DNA from: CAZYAK01 sp964645935
Lineage (GTDB): Bacteria > Patescibacteriota > Gracilibacteria > Peribacterales > Peribacteraceae
Length of the DNA stretch: 12,321 bases
NCBI GenBank assembly: GCA_964645935.1
Contig: CAZYAK010000043.1
Span: forward strand, 1 to 12,321
Reading direction: 5' to 3'
A program made the translations under genes and the position numbers. This document shows, one piece after another, positions 12,099 through 12,321 of the stretch. Positions within the stretch are counted from its first letter, which is position 1, and each line of letters begins with the position of its first letter. The notes under the pieces are model-generated. The model worked only from the letters and a program-made list of their open reading frames with translations. It was not told where the DNA came from and searched no databases.

Positions 12099-12321
12099 TC
12101 AGAAATCCATCCCTCCCATGCCACCCATCCCTTCCATGCCTCCGCCTCCACCGGGCATCGGCTTCTCCTTCTCGGGGATGTCGGTGATGGCGACCTCGAG
12201 GGTCAGGAACATGGCGGCGACGGAGGCGGCGTTCTCCAGGGCGGAGCGCGTCACCTTCTTGGGGTCGATGACCATGGCCTTCACCAGGTCCTCGTACTCG
12301 CCGGTCATGGCGTTGTAGCCG
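12099..12321 (-). CDS. groL: Chaperonin GroEL, C-terminal fragment (cut by window edge)
   Basis: Only the last 74 codons are in the window; the 5' part lies beyond position 12321. The visible sequence reads GYNAMTGEYEDLV, then DPKKVTRSALENAASVAAMFLTLE, the standard GroEL equatorial-domain C-terminus. It ends in the flexible Gly-Met tail (GGGGGMEGMGGMGGMDF) that projects into the folding chamber. GroEL is the ATP-driven 60-kDa chaperonin acting with GroES in the cytoplasm. Codons here end almost only in C or G, as expected of a highly expressed gene, and the small genes A-D share this bias. The stop TGA at 12099-12101 is followed by a strong terminator, so no gene is co-transcribed downstream. 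Confidence 0.95.
   Translation of the reverse strand, partial: GYNAMTGEYEDLVKAMVIDPKKVTRSALENAASVAAMFLTLEVAITDIPEKEKPMPGGGGGMEGMGGMGGMDF

Overview
The window is GC-rich bacterial chromosome using the standard code, with TGA, TAG and TAA all used as stops. It resembles a Patescibacteria/CPR-type genome. The grounds are a signal-peptide + SLH + beta-propeller surface protein, a DUF4153/DUF4173-like membrane protein, a Tmk with a variant P-loop, and housekeeping genes that mostly lack a Shine-Dalgarno sequence. This placement is an inference from gene content, not a phylogeny.

Layout. From 137 to 9654 almost everything lies on the minus strand. Reading downstream on that strand: an unrecognised protein (8980-9654), a lipoprotein (8195-8932), a polytopic membrane protein (6362-8152) followed 18 nt later by tmk (5762-6343), an SLH/beta-propeller surface protein (3011-5581), folD (2062-2907) and purF (137-1639). 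One small membrane-protein ORF on the plus strand (1795-2046) sits between purF and folD. Its predicted promoter is back to back with that of purF and its -10 box ends six bases before the ATG, as expected for a leaderless message. The right end holds the C-terminus of groL (minus strand, cut by the window edge) with a clear intrinsic terminator.

Between these blocks, 9690-11250 holds four short genes on the plus strand (62, 98, 83 and 85 aa), each with one hydrophobic segment and none recognised. They fall into three transcription units. Each unit has a predicted sigma70-type promoter with a 16-nt spacer, an untranslated leader of roughly 75 nt and a strong hairpin soon after its last stop codon. 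The hairpins share a core (GGGCGC..GGAT / ATCC..GCGCCC). The last one lies 7 nt from the stop of a convergent IS200-like transposase of the RAYT type (11253-11711), so the hairpins could be REP-like elements as well as terminators.

How the genes work together. purF and folD serve purine synthesis and one-carbon metabolism, tmk serves dTTP supply, and groL serves protein folding. The SLH protein, lipoprotein and polytopic membrane protein are envelope components. The small-gene island is the least explained part: opposite strand, better ribosome-binding sites, C/G-ending codons like those of groL, repeated hairpins and an adjacent RAYT. No CRISPR array, rRNA or tRNA gene was found.
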